Assembly (NCBI RefSeq): GCF_000150955.2
Contig: NC_011683.1
Coordinates: 744,001-808,000 of the forward strand
Direction of reading: 5' to 3'
Source: Phaeodactylum tricornutum CCAP 1055/1
Lineage: Eukaryota > Bacillariophyta > Bacillariophyceae > Surirellales > Neidiaceae
DNA: 64,000 bases
Part shown: in pieces, positions 31,004-43,340 of the stretch
Position numbering within the stretch: the stretch's first letter is position 1
Layout: each line of letters begins with the position of its first letter
The notes under the pieces: model-generated
Told to the model about the DNA's origin: nothing
The model's database searches: none
The model's input: the letters and a program-made list of their open reading frames with translations, nothing else
Translations under genes and position numbers: made by a program

Positions 31004-32005
31004 GCTGTTGGTGCTAGTATGATTATGACTGGTGTTGCTTCTTGTCACTTTGGAGTGGTGAATTGTCTTTTCTTATCGCGATTGGCTGTTCGCGATTGAA
31101 AAATTATGAGATTGTAAGGAGAAACAAAACGTAAAATTGTATGGATCCGCTCGTGAAGTGTATTTGTTGTGCCCGAACGCCTTTTCCATCACGTATGGGT
31201 TACAGGTACAAGATACGACGCACCTAGTGAAAGCTGGGAAATGTAGTGGAAGCAGCCTGGGCATGATATATATGTTAGGGTTCATGTAGACATTTCCATT
31301 AAAGAGATTCCTACTATGTTGGTAATCAATTTACGTAGATTTTTGTCCCGGTTGGAACACTTAAGTAGCAAGGCTACTTAAGGAGAAATGTGGAAGCATT
31401 CAAATTTTGTGATTATAATGTATTGGAAACTATAGCGCTGTGTACAAGGTTTTGAAACGCACCCCAGAATATGCCACATATGGTACTATCTTTAAAAAGT
31501 AAAAGCCTTTGAACAACCTTTAAAGTCTGGCTGACTGTAAGACGGGGATTTGGCAGCAAAATCATTAGGCAAGCTAGATCCACAGGTCTCACGTACGATG
31601 TTGTTCTGCTCCGTGAAATCTGGACGGTTGATCGCCTATCCGGCCTTGATAACCTTCCTAATTTACAGCTAGGGAGCATTGGCCACTACTGGCCTCTTGC
31701 TTTCTTCCTGGCGAGTATGATTTTGCCGTCTGAACCCAACTTGAGGCATCGAATGGTACGAACGCGTGATAGAGTTCTCTACAAAAAATGGAACACCAAT
31801 ATAAAAGAGATGTACCTATATTAAGTAGCATTTTACTTATGTATAAGTCAAGAGAGTCACACTCCGCATTTCTACCCAGTTGTAGAATTTCGTGGTTTAC
31901 ATCATCAATTTGTGTGAAGTCGGGCAGACATCTCTCATGGTAAAATGATGTCAGTGTAGCTGTTCGTACTTTTCAAACAGATTTGACGAGCGTCTGGGTG
32001 ACCAG
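31004..32005. other. Intergenic up to the LTR element, 1.0 kb
   Basis: Transketolase promoter and then AT-rich DNA up to the 5' LTR. No coding exon I can support; a minus-strand frame of 88 codons at 31413-31679 shows no family resemblance. One TGACTGT word near 31533. Confidence 0.4.
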
Positions 32006-32314
32006 TGTTGATAATTCCATTGGGCCTACTAAATCTTTCCCAATCCGTTGTGACAAGACTGATACTTTCCCAATCCGTTGTGACAAGATTGATAGTACCA
32101 AAGAACCTATCACGGTTACATACAGAGCTTTAACGTCCTACGAACGTTCTAGTCTTCCCGTTTACATTTCAAACAAGTCATCGCCATATGAAACAGTCAT
32201 TGGCGATTCAGCTGCATCATACAAACTCAATCACGATTCTCAAACTAGTCATAAATCTTATTAGTTCATCGATTTCCATCATTCGCGTTCTTGCGTTTGT
32301 AGAGCTCATCAATA
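32006..32314 (+). repeat. 5' LTR of the copia element
   Basis: 309 bp, starts TGTTGAT and ends ATCAATA (imperfect inverted ends), with the same sequence as 39169-39477. It carries two tandem 30-bp units at 32035-32064 and 32065-32094, differing at one base, each with TTGTGACAA, itself a small inverted repeat. Such repeats in an LTR are often regulatory sites; that is inference. Confidence 0.92.
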
Positions 32315-32471
32315 GAACTAATAAGAACGTCAATTTTCCAATTTCCTCACGATATCACCTATCGCACACGACGACATCTCGTCCTCTCCTCTGTTGTCTG
32401 CCAAACAAGTTCCAGTCTAACCTGCAAGGCCAACAAAACCACATCCGAAAGATCCGATCGCTTTCGTCATC

Positions 32472-33470
32472 ATGACCACCAAGTCTACTCCCAAAGACCT
32501 CATTGACTCGTTTCCGCACAGCAAACTCACCCCGATTGCTACCGCGACAACCGAACCCGATTACTTGTCGCTCCATCAGCTTCAGTATGAAATCAACGAC
32601 AATGCGGAGACCCTTTCCTCCACTCTTGGAGATGGCCAACACGGTCACCTTTTTCTCGTAATTTCCGAAACCGAGTACCTCGAAATGACCGACGGCATTC
32701 CATGCATTCCTCCTGTGCAACCGCCTTTCGACCCAGTTCACGCTGCCAACGCCACAGCCCCTCAAATTGTCGAAGCGAACCGCCAGAACGACAAACGACA
32801 AAAGCTGTTTGACCTCTATCACAACGCCATTAAAGCGTTTCGCAATCAACTCCTTGAAGCCATTCCCATCGAATACATCGAATCTCTCGGTCATCCTACA
32901 CGAGGCTTTAACAAAGTCTCTCCCCTCGAAATCCTTTCTCATCTCTGGGAAACTTTTGGTAAAATTCAGGCTTCGGATCTCATCGCCAACGACGAACGCA
33001 TGAAAGCCGCCTGGCATCCACCAACGCCTATCCAGCAACTCTTCCAGCAGCTTGAAAAAGGCAATCAGTTTATCATCGCGTCTGGCCAAGTCATGGACGA
33101 ACGTATTATCGCTCGCATCGGCTACCAGATCATCGAAAAAACCGGACTCTTTGATCTTGCTTCTCGCGACTGGCGTTATAAAGATGAAGCCGATAAAACT
33201 TTGGCAAATTTCAAAAAACATTTCCAGAAGGCCAACAAGGATCTCGCCCTCACCGCCACCAGCAGCTCTGCGGGTTACCACACCGCAAATCAGAGTACTG
33301 TCACCAAGGGAAAATCGTATTGCTGGACCCACGGCATCGTTCACAACACAAAGCACACCAGTGCGACATGTGAAAAACAGGCCCCGGGGCACAAAACCGG
33401 CGCTACATTGCACGACAAACAAGGCGGGTCGACTAAGACCTATCAATACACGCCACCGGTGCCCAAATAG
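32472..33470 (+). mobile_element. Copia element part: gag-like region
   Basis: Part of the retroelement at 32006-39477. The frame encodes a gag-type protein with a C-terminal Cys/His-rich segment of the kind found in diatom copia elements (nucleic-acid binding knuckle). It follows the 5' LTR and a short leader and precedes the pol region. Confidence 0.8.
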
Positions 33471-33491
33471 GAAAGAGGGACGGCCAAACTG

Positions 33492-36400
33492 TTGAGTGTG
33501 CCGCTGAATACTTATCATAACAAAAATAAGTCTTCAGTTGCACCAAACACTCCTCCATTAGCTTCCTCCCCGCCATTTTTCCCTCCCGACGCCATTGCAG
33601 ACACTGGCTGTACCGGACATTTTTTGAGCACCAACATTGCTCACATACATTGCCAACCGACGGTCCCCGGCATCAACGTGGTCCTCCCTGATGGTCACAC
33701 AATCACTTCGAGTCATATCACCGAACTCAACATTCCCTCGCTTCCTCCGGCAGCTCGTACCGCCCATATCTTTCCCGGTCTCTCGAATGGATCCCTCATT
33801 TCCATCGGCCAACTTTGTGACCACGGCTGTACCGCCACGTTCACATCTGACACAGTCCGCATTGAGCTCAATAACACTGTCGTTCTCCGCGGCGGCCGTT
33901 CTCCTTACACCCGATTGTGGACCCTCGACTCCCCTGTAACGCCCAATCCGCCCGCCACTGAATTGCATGCGCCTGTGCACGACAAAAATTTTGCGAATCA
34001 CCTCGGAGACCACTCAGGGACCCTTGCCGACCGCATTGCCTTTGTTCATGCATCCTTATTCTCACCACAACTTTCAACATGGTGCAAGGCCATTGACGAA
34101 GGCCGCCTCACAACCTTTCCGGACATCACGTCTGCACAGGTAAAACGGCACCCCCCACAGTCCGTCCCTATGGTCAAGGGACACCTTGACCAGCAACGGT
34201 CCAACCTACGCTCAACCAAGCCCAAGGTCACCCTGTCTGCCTCTGTTGATCCTGATGACATCAATTTCGACACCAATCCCGTCGTACAAGACCCTCCAGC
34301 CGCCAGGACGCAGTTTTTGTACGCCGATTTCGCCGAAGTCACCGGAAAAATTTTTACTGACCCTACCGGCCGCTTTGTTACCACTTCAAGCTCCGGCAAT
34401 GCATACATGCTAGTGGTTTATGACTACGATAGCAATTTTATTCATGTCGAAGCCATGAAGAACCGCACCGGTCCCGAGATTTTGAGCGCCTACAAGCGTG
34501 CTCACGCCATGCTATCCTCCAAAGGTTTGCGCCCCCAACTCCAACGCTTAGACAACGAAGCCTCCACTGCGTTACAACAATTCATGTCCTCTGTTGATAT
34601 TGATTTTCAATTAGCTCCTCCGCACGTGCACCGTCGGAACGCCGCCGAACGGGCAATCCGCACGTTCAAAAACCACTTCATTGCAGGTTTGTGCAGCACC
34701 GACAAGAACTTTCCGCTTCACCTTTGGGATCGCTTACTCCCACAAGCCATCATGACTCTCAACCTTCTTCGAGGGTCTCGTATCAACCCAAATCTGTCGT
34801 CCTGGGCCCAACTCCATGGCTCGTTCGACTACAATCGTACCCCTTTGGCTCCCCCGGGCATCCGCGTACTTGTACACGAAAAACCGACAATTCGCAGAAC
34901 TTGGGCCCCCCACGCAGCCGACGGCTGGTACGTTGGTCCCGCCATGAACCATTACCGATGTTATCGCGTCTGGATCAAGGAGACCACCAGCGAACGCATT
35001 TCTGACACTCTGACATGGTTTCCCAGCCAAGTCAAAATGCCCAGCACCTCGTCTCGCGACACAATTGTCGCCGCTGCTCACGATCTTGCCCATGCTCTGG
35101 CACATCCATCTCCCGCGTCCCCCTTGTCGCCTCTTTCGGTCCACGAACGCGAAGCCCTCTCGCAACTTTCAGATATTTTTTCGAAAGCCGCTAACCCAGT
35201 TGACTCGTCCCTCCCAGTCGCTCCCACGGCAACCCTAAGTCCGCCAACTGCATCGACTTCTTCACCTCGTCAAGTCCGCTTCCGAGACCCGGTCACTGCA
35301 TCACTTCCGAGGGTGCCGACCGCCACAGCCGCCCCTCCGCAGTCACTTCCGAGGGTGCCTCCCCCAAACTCCGAGGCCGAGACATACAAGCTTGTCACCT
35401 GCAACCCTCGCCAAGCACGTCGTAGGGCCGCTCGAAAACTGAAAGAAAAAATTTCCGCTTCAGCATCCGTTGTTCCTACCCAAGCAACACCTGCACCCGT
35501 CGTACCTTCTCCCAAGGTCCCCACACCTCCGCACAGTCACGGCACTCGCTTACAAGCCGCTCGATACCCAGGACACTCGTTCGACAGCGCCAACGCCGTC
35601 GTCGACCCCAATTCCGGAGCCACTCTCGAGTATTCAAAACTCAAAAATTCTGAACAAGGCCCCGAATGGATTCAAGCCGCCGCCAATGAGATGGGCCGCC
35701 TGTCTCAAGGCGTCAAACCCAACATGCCCACCGGCACCGACACGATGCATTTTATTCCGCATACCGCAAAGCCGCACGACCGCAAGGCCACTTACCTGAA
35801 GATTGTAGCGGCTATCAAGCCACACAAGGCCGAAAAATACCGCATCCGTTTCACTGTCGGCGGCGACCGTATCGAGTACAACGGACCCACAAGTACCCCT
35901 ACAGCTGCATTACCAGCCATCAAGATCCTCGTTAACAGTGTCATTTCCACCAAAGGCGCACGCTTTATGACCTGTGACCTCAAGGATTTTTATTTGGGCA
36001 CTCCTCTCCCTGTGTACGAGTACATGCGCATTCCTGCAGTCCATATACCAGACTGCATTATGGAACAGTACAAGCTTGCCCCGCTAGTTCACAAAGGCAA
36101 TGTTCTAGTGGAAATTCGAAAAGGAATGTACGGTCTCCCACATGCAGGCCGCATTGCGAACGACCGCCTCATTGATCATTTAGCTCTCGACGGATACCAT
36201 CAACTGACCCTACCGGCCGCTTTGTTACCACTTCAAGCTCCGGCAATGCATACATGCTAGTGGTTTATGACTACGATAGCAATTTTATTCATGTCGAAGC
36301 CATGAAGAACCGCACCGGTCCCGAGATTTTGAGCGCCTACAAGCGTGCTCACGCCATGCTATCCTCCAAAGGTTTGCGCCCCCAACTCCAACGCTTAGAC

Positions 36401-39168
36401 AACGAAGCCTCCACTGCGTTACAACAATTCATGTCCTCTGTTGACATTGATTTTCAATTAGCTCCTCCGCACGTGCACCGTCGGAACGCCGCCGAACGGG
36501 CAATCCGCACGTTCAAAAACCACTTCATTGCAGGTTTGTGCAGCACCGACAAGAACTTTCCGCTTCACCTTTGGGATTGCTTACTCCCACAAGCCATCAT
36601 GACTCTCAACCTTCTTCGAGGGTCTCGTATCAACCCAAATCTGTCGTCCTGGGCCCAACTCCATGGCTCGTTCGACTACAATCGTACCCCTTTGGCTCCC
36701 CCGGGCATCCGCGTACTTGTACACGAAAAACCGACAATTCGCAGAACTTGGGCCCCCCACGCAGCCGACGGCTGGTACGTTGGTCCCGCCATGAACCATT
36801 ACCGATGTTATCGCGTCTGGATCAAGGAGACCACCAGCGAACGCATTTCTGACACTCTGACATGGTTTCCCAGCCAAGTCAAAATGCCCAGCACCTCGTC
36901 TCGCGACACAATTGTCGCCGCTGCTCACGATCTTGCCCATGCTCTGGCACATCCATCTCCCGCGTCCCCCTTGTCGCCTCTTTCGGTCCACGAACGCGAA
37001 GCCCTCTCGCAACTTTCAGATATTTTTTCGAAAGCCGCTAACCCAGTTGACTCGTCCCTCCCAGTTGCTCCCACGGCAACCCTAAGTCCGCCAACTGCAT
37101 CGACTTCTTCACCTCGTCAAGTCCGCTTCCGAGACCCGGTCACTGAATCACTTCCGAGGGTGCCGACCGCCACAGCCGCCCCTCCGCAGTCACTTCCGAG
37201 GGTGCCTCCCCCAAACTCCGAGGCCGAGACATACAAGCTTGTCACCTGCAACCCTCGCCAAGCACGTCGTAGGGCCGCTCGAAAACTGAAAGAAAAAATT
37301 TCCGCTTCAACATCCGTTGTTCCTACCCAAGCAACACCTGCACCCGTCGTACCTTCTCCCAAGGTCCCCACACCTCCGCACAGTCACGGCACTCGCTTAC
37401 AAGCCGCTCGATACCCAGGACACTCGTTCGACAGCGCCAACGCCGTCGTCGACCCCAATTCCGGAGCCACTCTCGAGTATTCAAAACTCAAAAATTCTGA
37501 ACAAGGCCCCGAATGGATTCAAGCCGCCGCCAATGAGATGGGCCGCCTGTCTCAAGGCGTCAAACCCAACATGCCCACCGGCACCGACACGATGCATTTT
37601 ATTCCGCATACCGCAAAGCCGCACGACCGCAAGGCCACTTACCTGAAGATTGTAGCGGCTATCAAGCCACACAAGGCCGAAAAATACCGCATCCGTTTCA
37701 CTGTCGGCGGCGACCGTATCGAGTACAACGGACCCACAAGTACCCCTACAGCTGCATTACCAGCCATCAAGATCCTCGTTAACAGTGTCATTTCCACCAA
37801 AGGCGCACGCTTTATGACCTGTGACCTCAAGGATTTTTATTTGGGCACTCCTCTCCCTGTGTACGAGTACATGCGCATTCCTGCAGTCCATATACCAGAC
37901 TGCATTATGGAACAGTACAAGCTTGCCCCGCTAGTTCACAAAGGCAATGTTCTAGTGGAAATTCGAAAAGGAATGTACGGTCTCCCACATGCAGGCCGCA
38001 TTGCGAACGACCGCCTCATTGATCATTTAGCTCTCGACGGATACCATCAGGCCAAGCATACTCCAGGCTTCTTTACCCACGAAACGCGCCCTATTTCATT
38101 TTCACTAGTTGTTGACGACTTTGGAGTTAAATACGTGGGCAGGGAACATGCCGAACATTTACTACACTGTCTCGAGAAGCTTTACACGGTAACGACAGAC
38201 TGGACCGGTGCTCTTTACTGCGGTCTCACCTTTACCTGGAATTACGAGCAGCGCCACGTTGACATGGCCATGCCTGGCTACGTCGACAAAGCTTTACAAC
38301 GTTTCCAACATCCGTCCCCAGCCCGACCTCAACACTCCCCTCACGCGTGGGTTCCACCATCATACGGTGTAAAAATTCAGCTCACCAACGAAACTGATCT
38401 TTCTCCGCCGCTTGACAAGGCTGGCATCACTCGTCTTCAAGAAGTTATTGGTACCCTGTTATATTATGCTCGCGCAGTGGATTCCACCATGCTTGTTGCT
38501 CTCGGCACCCTCGCATCCGCTCAAACGAAAGGAACCGAAGCCACTGCCGAGGCCGTCACGCAACTACTAAATTACAGTGCAACGCATCCAGACGCAACGG
38601 TACGATACCACGCCAGCGACATGCACTTACACGTTCACAGCGATGCTTCTTATTTATCAGAATCCAAGGCTCGCTCTCGCGCTGGTGGAATTTTTTTTCT
38701 AAGTTCCGCACCTATCAAGAACCTCAAGCCAAATTCCAAGCCACCGCCATTGAACGGCGCCATACACACGCACTGTTCTATCATGAAGTCCGTTCTTTCT
38801 TCTGCAACTGAAGCTGAACTGGGTGCACTATTCTTTAACGCCAAGGACGGTGTGGAATTACGTACTACCTTGGAAGCTATGGGACATCCCCAGTTAGCTA
38901 CTCCTATTCAAACTGACAATGAATGTGCATCAGGAATTGTCAACAATACAGTGAAACAACGAAGATCTAAAGCCATAGACATGCGTTTCTATTGGATTAA
39001 AGACCGTGTCAAGCAAGGTCAATTCAATGTTCATTGGAGAAAAGGAACTGATAATCTTGCAGATTATTTCACCAAGCATCATTCGCCATCACATCATCGA
39101 ATAATGCGATCTCGTTATTTGCTCGATCTCGACCAAACTGCCTCCAACTCAAGTTTGAAACGAGGGTG
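33492..39168 (+). mobile_element. Copia element part: pol region (protease, integrase, reverse transcriptase, RNase H)
   Basis: Part of the retroelement at 32006-39477. It holds an aspartic-protease segment with the DTG signature, an integrase with a copia-type C-terminal region, a reverse transcriptase and a terminal RNase H. A large share of this region is present twice, the copies differing at only a few bases. It is treated as a fossil and not rebuilt. Confidence 0.85.
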
Positions 39169-39477
39169 TGTTGATAATTCCATTGGGCCTACTAAATCTT
39201 TCCCAATCCGTTGTGACAAGACTGATACTTTCCCAATCCGTTGTGACAAGATTGATAGTACCAAAGAACCTATCACGGTTACATACAGAGCTTTAACGTC
39301 CTACGAACGTTCTAGTCTTCCCGTTTACATTTCAAACAAGTCATCGCCATATGAAACAGTCATTGGCGATTCAGCTGCATCATACAAACTCAATCACGAT
39401 TCTCAAACTAGTCATAAATCTTATTAGTTCATCGATTTCCATCATTCGCGTTCTTGCGTTTGTAGAGCTCATCAATA
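39169..39477 (+). repeat. 3' LTR of the copia element
   Basis: 309 bp, identical on reading to the LTR at 32006-32314, including the two tandem 30-bp units. A purine-rich tract lies directly before it, as expected for plus-strand priming. Confidence 0.92.
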
Positions 39478-39568
39478 CCATGTCGTCGAGATTGATCCTT
39501 TCAGGTGCATTTATCGACGCAAAGGCCGTATTTGTTTCCTGGGTACTGGTGTCTGGGCGACCGGCGCT

Positions 39569-39609
39569 TGTCCTCTTAAGAGGACAGGATTTGTCCTCTT
39601 AAGAGGACA
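39569..39609. repeat. Twin 18-bp perfect palindromes with TTAA centre
   Basis: TGTCCTCTTAAGAGGACA occurs at 39569-39586 and again at 39592-39609, five bases apart. Each is a perfect inverted repeat centred on TTAA. They lie between the copia element and the piggyBac-like relic; TTAA is the piggyBac target site, so a link to that element's end is possible but unproven. A strong stem-loop or a protein dimer site are alternatives. Confidence 0.75.
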
Positions 39610-39819
39610 CGAAAAAAGCGAAAACTAAATGATAATTGTGTAGCTCTAGTACAATATTCAACGCAAAACTGGATTTTGACCATGGTGGTCAAGAATTGTA
39701 TTATCTTTTCGAGACTTTTAGTCGAATGCATGAAAAGTTAAATAAAATGTACGTTATTCACTATGGGAGGTGGCCATATGCTCAGAATAGCACAGCTTTC
39801 CATTTTTGGTGCAGCAAAT

Positions 39820-41386
39820 TCATGGTTCTCTACCACCGGGTTTTCCCTCATCATTGCACAGGGAGCAGACATGTGTTGACTTCCTGGAACACACCAAGCA
39901 CCTTCCCTGTAGCCTAATGCTGGTTGAGTTCCCTTTGCTGTCCCTTCTTGTCTTTTTTGTAGGGGATAGATGGCACTCTCCCGTTATCCTGCAAAGTGTT
40001 GGACTTATTTCCGTAGCAAAAGAACATCCCCCTCTGACCAATGTTCTGTTGCCTCCAACTGTGTCATATTGGTTATCCACAAGCTCGTCAGCCAAGTAAG
40101 TATAGAAGTCTTTCTGTTTCTCATCTTTCCTGGTACCCGTGTTATGCCCTGTGCACTGACTGTAAGCTAGCCAGGTATCAACAACAAGCATACCAAAAAT
40201 TGATAAGTTGACGCTCATGGACCAATCTAATGTACCCAATTTCCTTTCAATCATGAGGGTATCCTGACAATGACAATTGTGCCTGTCTACCATTCCGCAT
40301 ATAGTAAAGTACAATTCCGCTGCTTTTGGTTGTGATACAACAATTTCAATTCTCTCTGGGTCAGCATTTGGCAATTGCTGAATCTGTCTCCATTGATGTC
40401 AAACAAATGGGCTCCTGGCATCAAGACTGAAGCATCACTCCGGAACATCCACATGGCGCATTTTGGATCTCACAGCCATTCTCTGGCTTTCAATCTATGG
40501 CAACACACATAGGCAGCCCATGATTAATCCAACTCCCCCCTTGCCCATACCAGCGGGAGATTGACTCATCAACACAAATCATGTGGGAGGGCTTGAATGC
40601 AGTACTTTGATGATCATTGTACCTTGCTGCAAAGCCATCAGCAAGTTTCCATCAGCAGCTCTGTGAACTCATACCTTCTGGACACTCAGAAGGCTATTCA
40701 CTCCAGCAGAGACATTGCCATATGTCATTAAACCTGCTGTCTTGACATTCCTGTCTGTCCAAAGCATGTTGCAGGAATATACTTTGATAGTGCAGTTGTG
40801 GACCAGAGCTGGGATTGGCTTGTGTACTCAAACTTTGTTGTCAGAATGACTATTCCAAAAAATCAAAGGAGCTCTCCAATAGTGATGATATGCTTGCTCT
40901 GTTGCACAAGAGCATTGTTTGTTAGCTGACACATAGTGGTGAGCTGTTTGGGTGGAAACATCAGCAGGAAAATTCCAGCCTTGAGTACTTTCTGCAAATA
41001 TCAGATCTTGGACCCAAGACTTAACCAATAGGTGTGGAAATACCAAAGTCTTTGATTGGCACACTGCCATTTGTATCACTTAGAGTAGCTTCATCATCTT
41101 CATACCAGTTTGTGTGGTGTGCTACTACAGCAGGGACAGCTCCTACCTTGGAAAAGATATTGTTACCAAAGGCAGCATTGGGCAGAACTGGAAATACTAG
41201 TAGCTGTACCGGTGACTCCATGTCTTGTTCTAAAATTGGATCTTGATCAACCCCTGCTTCCATATGATGCAAATAAGTCTCTGCTGCAATATCTGTTGCT
41301 AATCTTGGAAGTGCACCAATTTTGTTGAGCAGGTTGTTGGGTGCTGCCACAGCTGCTGTATCAGAATCATTTGGTGACATTGTCAA
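39820..41386 (-). pseudogene. Decayed piggyBac-like transposase (DDE_Tnp_1_7)
   Basis: Read on the minus strand, pieces of a piggyBac-type transposase follow in order but in several frames with stops. An N-terminal acidic region lies at 41386-41021. Next is a segment with GELLYFLE (the start of the DDE_Tnp_1_7 domain). Then comes ICVDESISRWYGQGG near 40570, matching the first catalytic Asp block. The C-terminal part at 40374-39820 has MVDRHNCHCQDTLMIERK and LDWSMSVNLSIFGMLVVDTW, typical of the family. A Cys-rich end, CLVCSRKSTHVCSLC, fits the C-terminal zinc-binding motif of these transposases. At least two frame changes and several stops are present, so it cannot code for a full enzyme. Terminal inverted repeats were not found with confidence. 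Confidence 0.75.
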
Positions 41387-42161
41387 GTTTGGTACAAATG
41401 CCTTGACGCTACGGATGTTTAGAGTGCTATGTTTGACGCATACTTTCGTAGACGATCAAAGGCTTAAAAACATAAGATTATAGAATTGTCTGATAGACTT
41501 GGGGTATGAACCCCACCTGTAATGCTTGACGTAGGGGTTTTCTAGGACAGCGCTTATGCAAAACGTTTTCCCGAGTACCATAGAACCAAAAAAATTGTGT
41601 CTCGGCGCGGCTATCCCTGTCAATCGTGGACAAGGTAAGTAAGTCATCCGTCGCTAAAACCTGTGACATAGGTAGTAGCATGAATACATACAATTTATAC
41701 CTTTGTATAGGAAACACTACAGGGGCTCTCTTCCGCTTTTATGGTTCACCGATTAGAAACGGTATGATGTCGAGCGCTTGCAGTCCGTCGATCGTGCTAC
41801 GCATAACAACTATTCGATGAAGCGAAAGCCAGGAAATTCTAGAAAGATTTGCATCTCAAGCATTGATGACTCCTATATGCAACGTTGAACTCAGTTTTTG
41901 AACATGTGATTGAAATACCGGATGATTTTAGAAAAGAAATTTTCCGGACTCTTTTACTTCTTTGTCATTGATGGTTAGTAGTGATCCCCGAAGAGACAGG
42001 CAGTCTCAAACAAGTCAAGCTATTTCTTTCCCCGTCAACAACTGTACTGCTAATAGCAATCTATAGGCATCAGTCTTGGATTCATTTCTACCCTGCGCTT
42101 GCCCGTTCATCGAAAACACTGATGCGCCGCGTAAATCTAAGAATGATAGACTCGGTATAAA
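41387..42161. other. Intergenic, 775 bp, right flank of transposon island
   Basis: AT-rich DNA between the piggyBac-like relic and the permease gene. It may include the outer end of the relic. No coding exon or clear repeat identified. Confidence 0.4.
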
Positions 42162-43340
42162 TTACCCCGAAAGCACTACTTTCGCAGCAAACGCTACGCC
42201 TATAATACCAAACAGTGCCGCCACGATGGACTCGATAGTCTCATCGTCCAAGACACGTTTGGAAGCTAGATAGGGTGCGACTTGTCCGCCCACTACAGCA
42301 CCAGGCACCGTGTACTGCACCAAATTCCAAGGTACCACTTGCCCAAGAGCCGCCTGAAGCGTCAAATCTGGGCTCAGGATCATGAGTTCATTGGCCAGGA
42401 CTGAGAATTGCACAGTGGCGGCCGTCAGCGCTGTCAGGACTACTACAGCCACTGATGTACCAGCAGCGACCGGCAGCGGCATGCAAGATATTCGTACCAG
42501 TTGTGGTAAAATCACTTCACCGATTCCAACACCAAGTAGACCAGTAAGCGAAGCTCCAGCGGTAGTTGCTCCAATTGTTTTCCACGTTAACTTGTCTGGC
42601 TCGAGATAGGTAAAAACTGTGCCGTCGACAGCCGTTTTCGTGCGGATTATTGGGTCTTCTTGTGTTGAAAAATCGCACTCCTCGCTAAGTGCTACTGGTT
42701 TTTCGCTGAACAGTAGAAATGCACAGAGTGTCAACATGAGCGTAGAGTACAAGATTCGCAGAAACGTCGTTTCTCCCGCCAGCGAAGGCTCCAACAGCGC
42801 TCCAGCAAAGGACGTGGGTAGGGCCAATCCCAAGAACTTAAAGGCAACTCCCCAGTCGACCAGCCCTCGCCGCCAATAGCCGGAAAGGCCCGATAGAAAG
42901 CCGAAACATTCAGTCAATAGGGCACTGGCAATCGCGGCGGCTGCGGTTTGTAAAGGATACTCGGGGCCTAGCAACGGAAATATTAAAAGCAAAATAGGGC
43001 TCAGCAGAGCAGCTCCGCCGATGCCCGCGGACTGGCACGTAATAGACACAGCCATTACCGTAGGAAACATGAAAGCATATCGAAACGGGTGATCCTCGGC
43101 AGCAAAAATGTCATGAATGTAGCTGGGAAGAAGCAAAGGGAGGCCATTTATTGTAGTCTGTATGGATTCCAGACCTTGGCCGGGATCTATGAGAGCCGTC
43201 CGCCTAGATAGTGGCGGTCTTCTCGAATTGAAAAGAGAGGCACGGAGGACTTTTGTCGGCGCTATGTAGAACGAGGTAGCCGATTTGGCGATGAGCAAGA
43301 GCAGCGCAATGCGATTGTCTGGGCGCAATCCAAAAGCCAT
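42162..43340 (-). CDS. TauE/SafE (TSUP) family permease with plastid presequence
   Basis: Single exon, 392 residues. N-terminal IALLLLIAKSATSFYIAP is a signal peptide with the SFYIAP cleavage motif of diatom plastid proteins, then an Arg/Ser-rich transit stretch, so a plastid envelope or thylakoid location is likely. About eight or nine hydrophobic segments follow in two halves. Each half contains the Gly-rich TauE motif: GIGGAALLSPILLLIF in the first and GLLGVGIGEVILPQLV in the second. The halves are joined by an acidic hydrophilic loop. Family members export sulfite, sulfoacetate or other small organosulfur anions in bacteria; the plastid substrate is unknown. Hydrophobic ends and the length fit a complete gene. 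Confidence 0.88.
   Translation of the reverse strand: MAFGLRPDNRIALLLLIAKSATSFYIAPTKVLRASLFNSRRPPLSRRTALIDPGQGLESIQTTINGLPLLLPSYIHDIFAAEDHPFRYAFMFPTVMAVSITCQSAGIGGAALLSPILLLIFPLLGPEYPLQTAAAAIASALLTECFGFLSGLSGYWRRGLVDWGVAFKFLGLALPTSFAGALLEPSLAGETTFLRILYSTLMLTLCAFLLFSEKPVALSEECDFSTQEDPIIRTKTAVDGTVFTYLEPDKLTWKTIGATTAGASLTGLLGVGIGEVILPQLVRISCMPLPVAAGTSVAVVVLTALTAATVQFSVLANELMILSPDLTLQAALGQVVPWNLVQYTVPGAVVGGQVAPYLASKRVLDDETIESIVAALFGIIGVAFAAKVVLSG

Larger units (their letters stand above)
32006..39477 (+). mobile_element. Ty1/copia LTR retrotransposon (diatom CoDi type), young, with a partial internal duplication
   Basis: About 7.5 kb. It is bounded by two direct LTRs of 309 bp in which I find no difference, so insertion was very recent. 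The parts lie in copia order: gag-like frame with a Cys/His knuckle, aspartic protease, integrase, reverse transcriptase and RNase H, then the 3' LTR. Integrase placed before reverse transcriptase defines Ty1/copia. The internal region contains a second, slightly diverged copy of much of the integrase-to-reverse-transcriptase part, making the element longer than usual. I count about one structural break, so I treat it as a damaged recent copy. The flanks share only ACCA, offset by one base, so a clean target-site duplication is not evident. Confidence 0.93.

Noticed and set aside
31413-31679. Minus-strand frame of 88 codons near the copia element
   Set aside because: No resemblance to transposon or host proteins; sequence composition matches the surrounding non-coding DNA.
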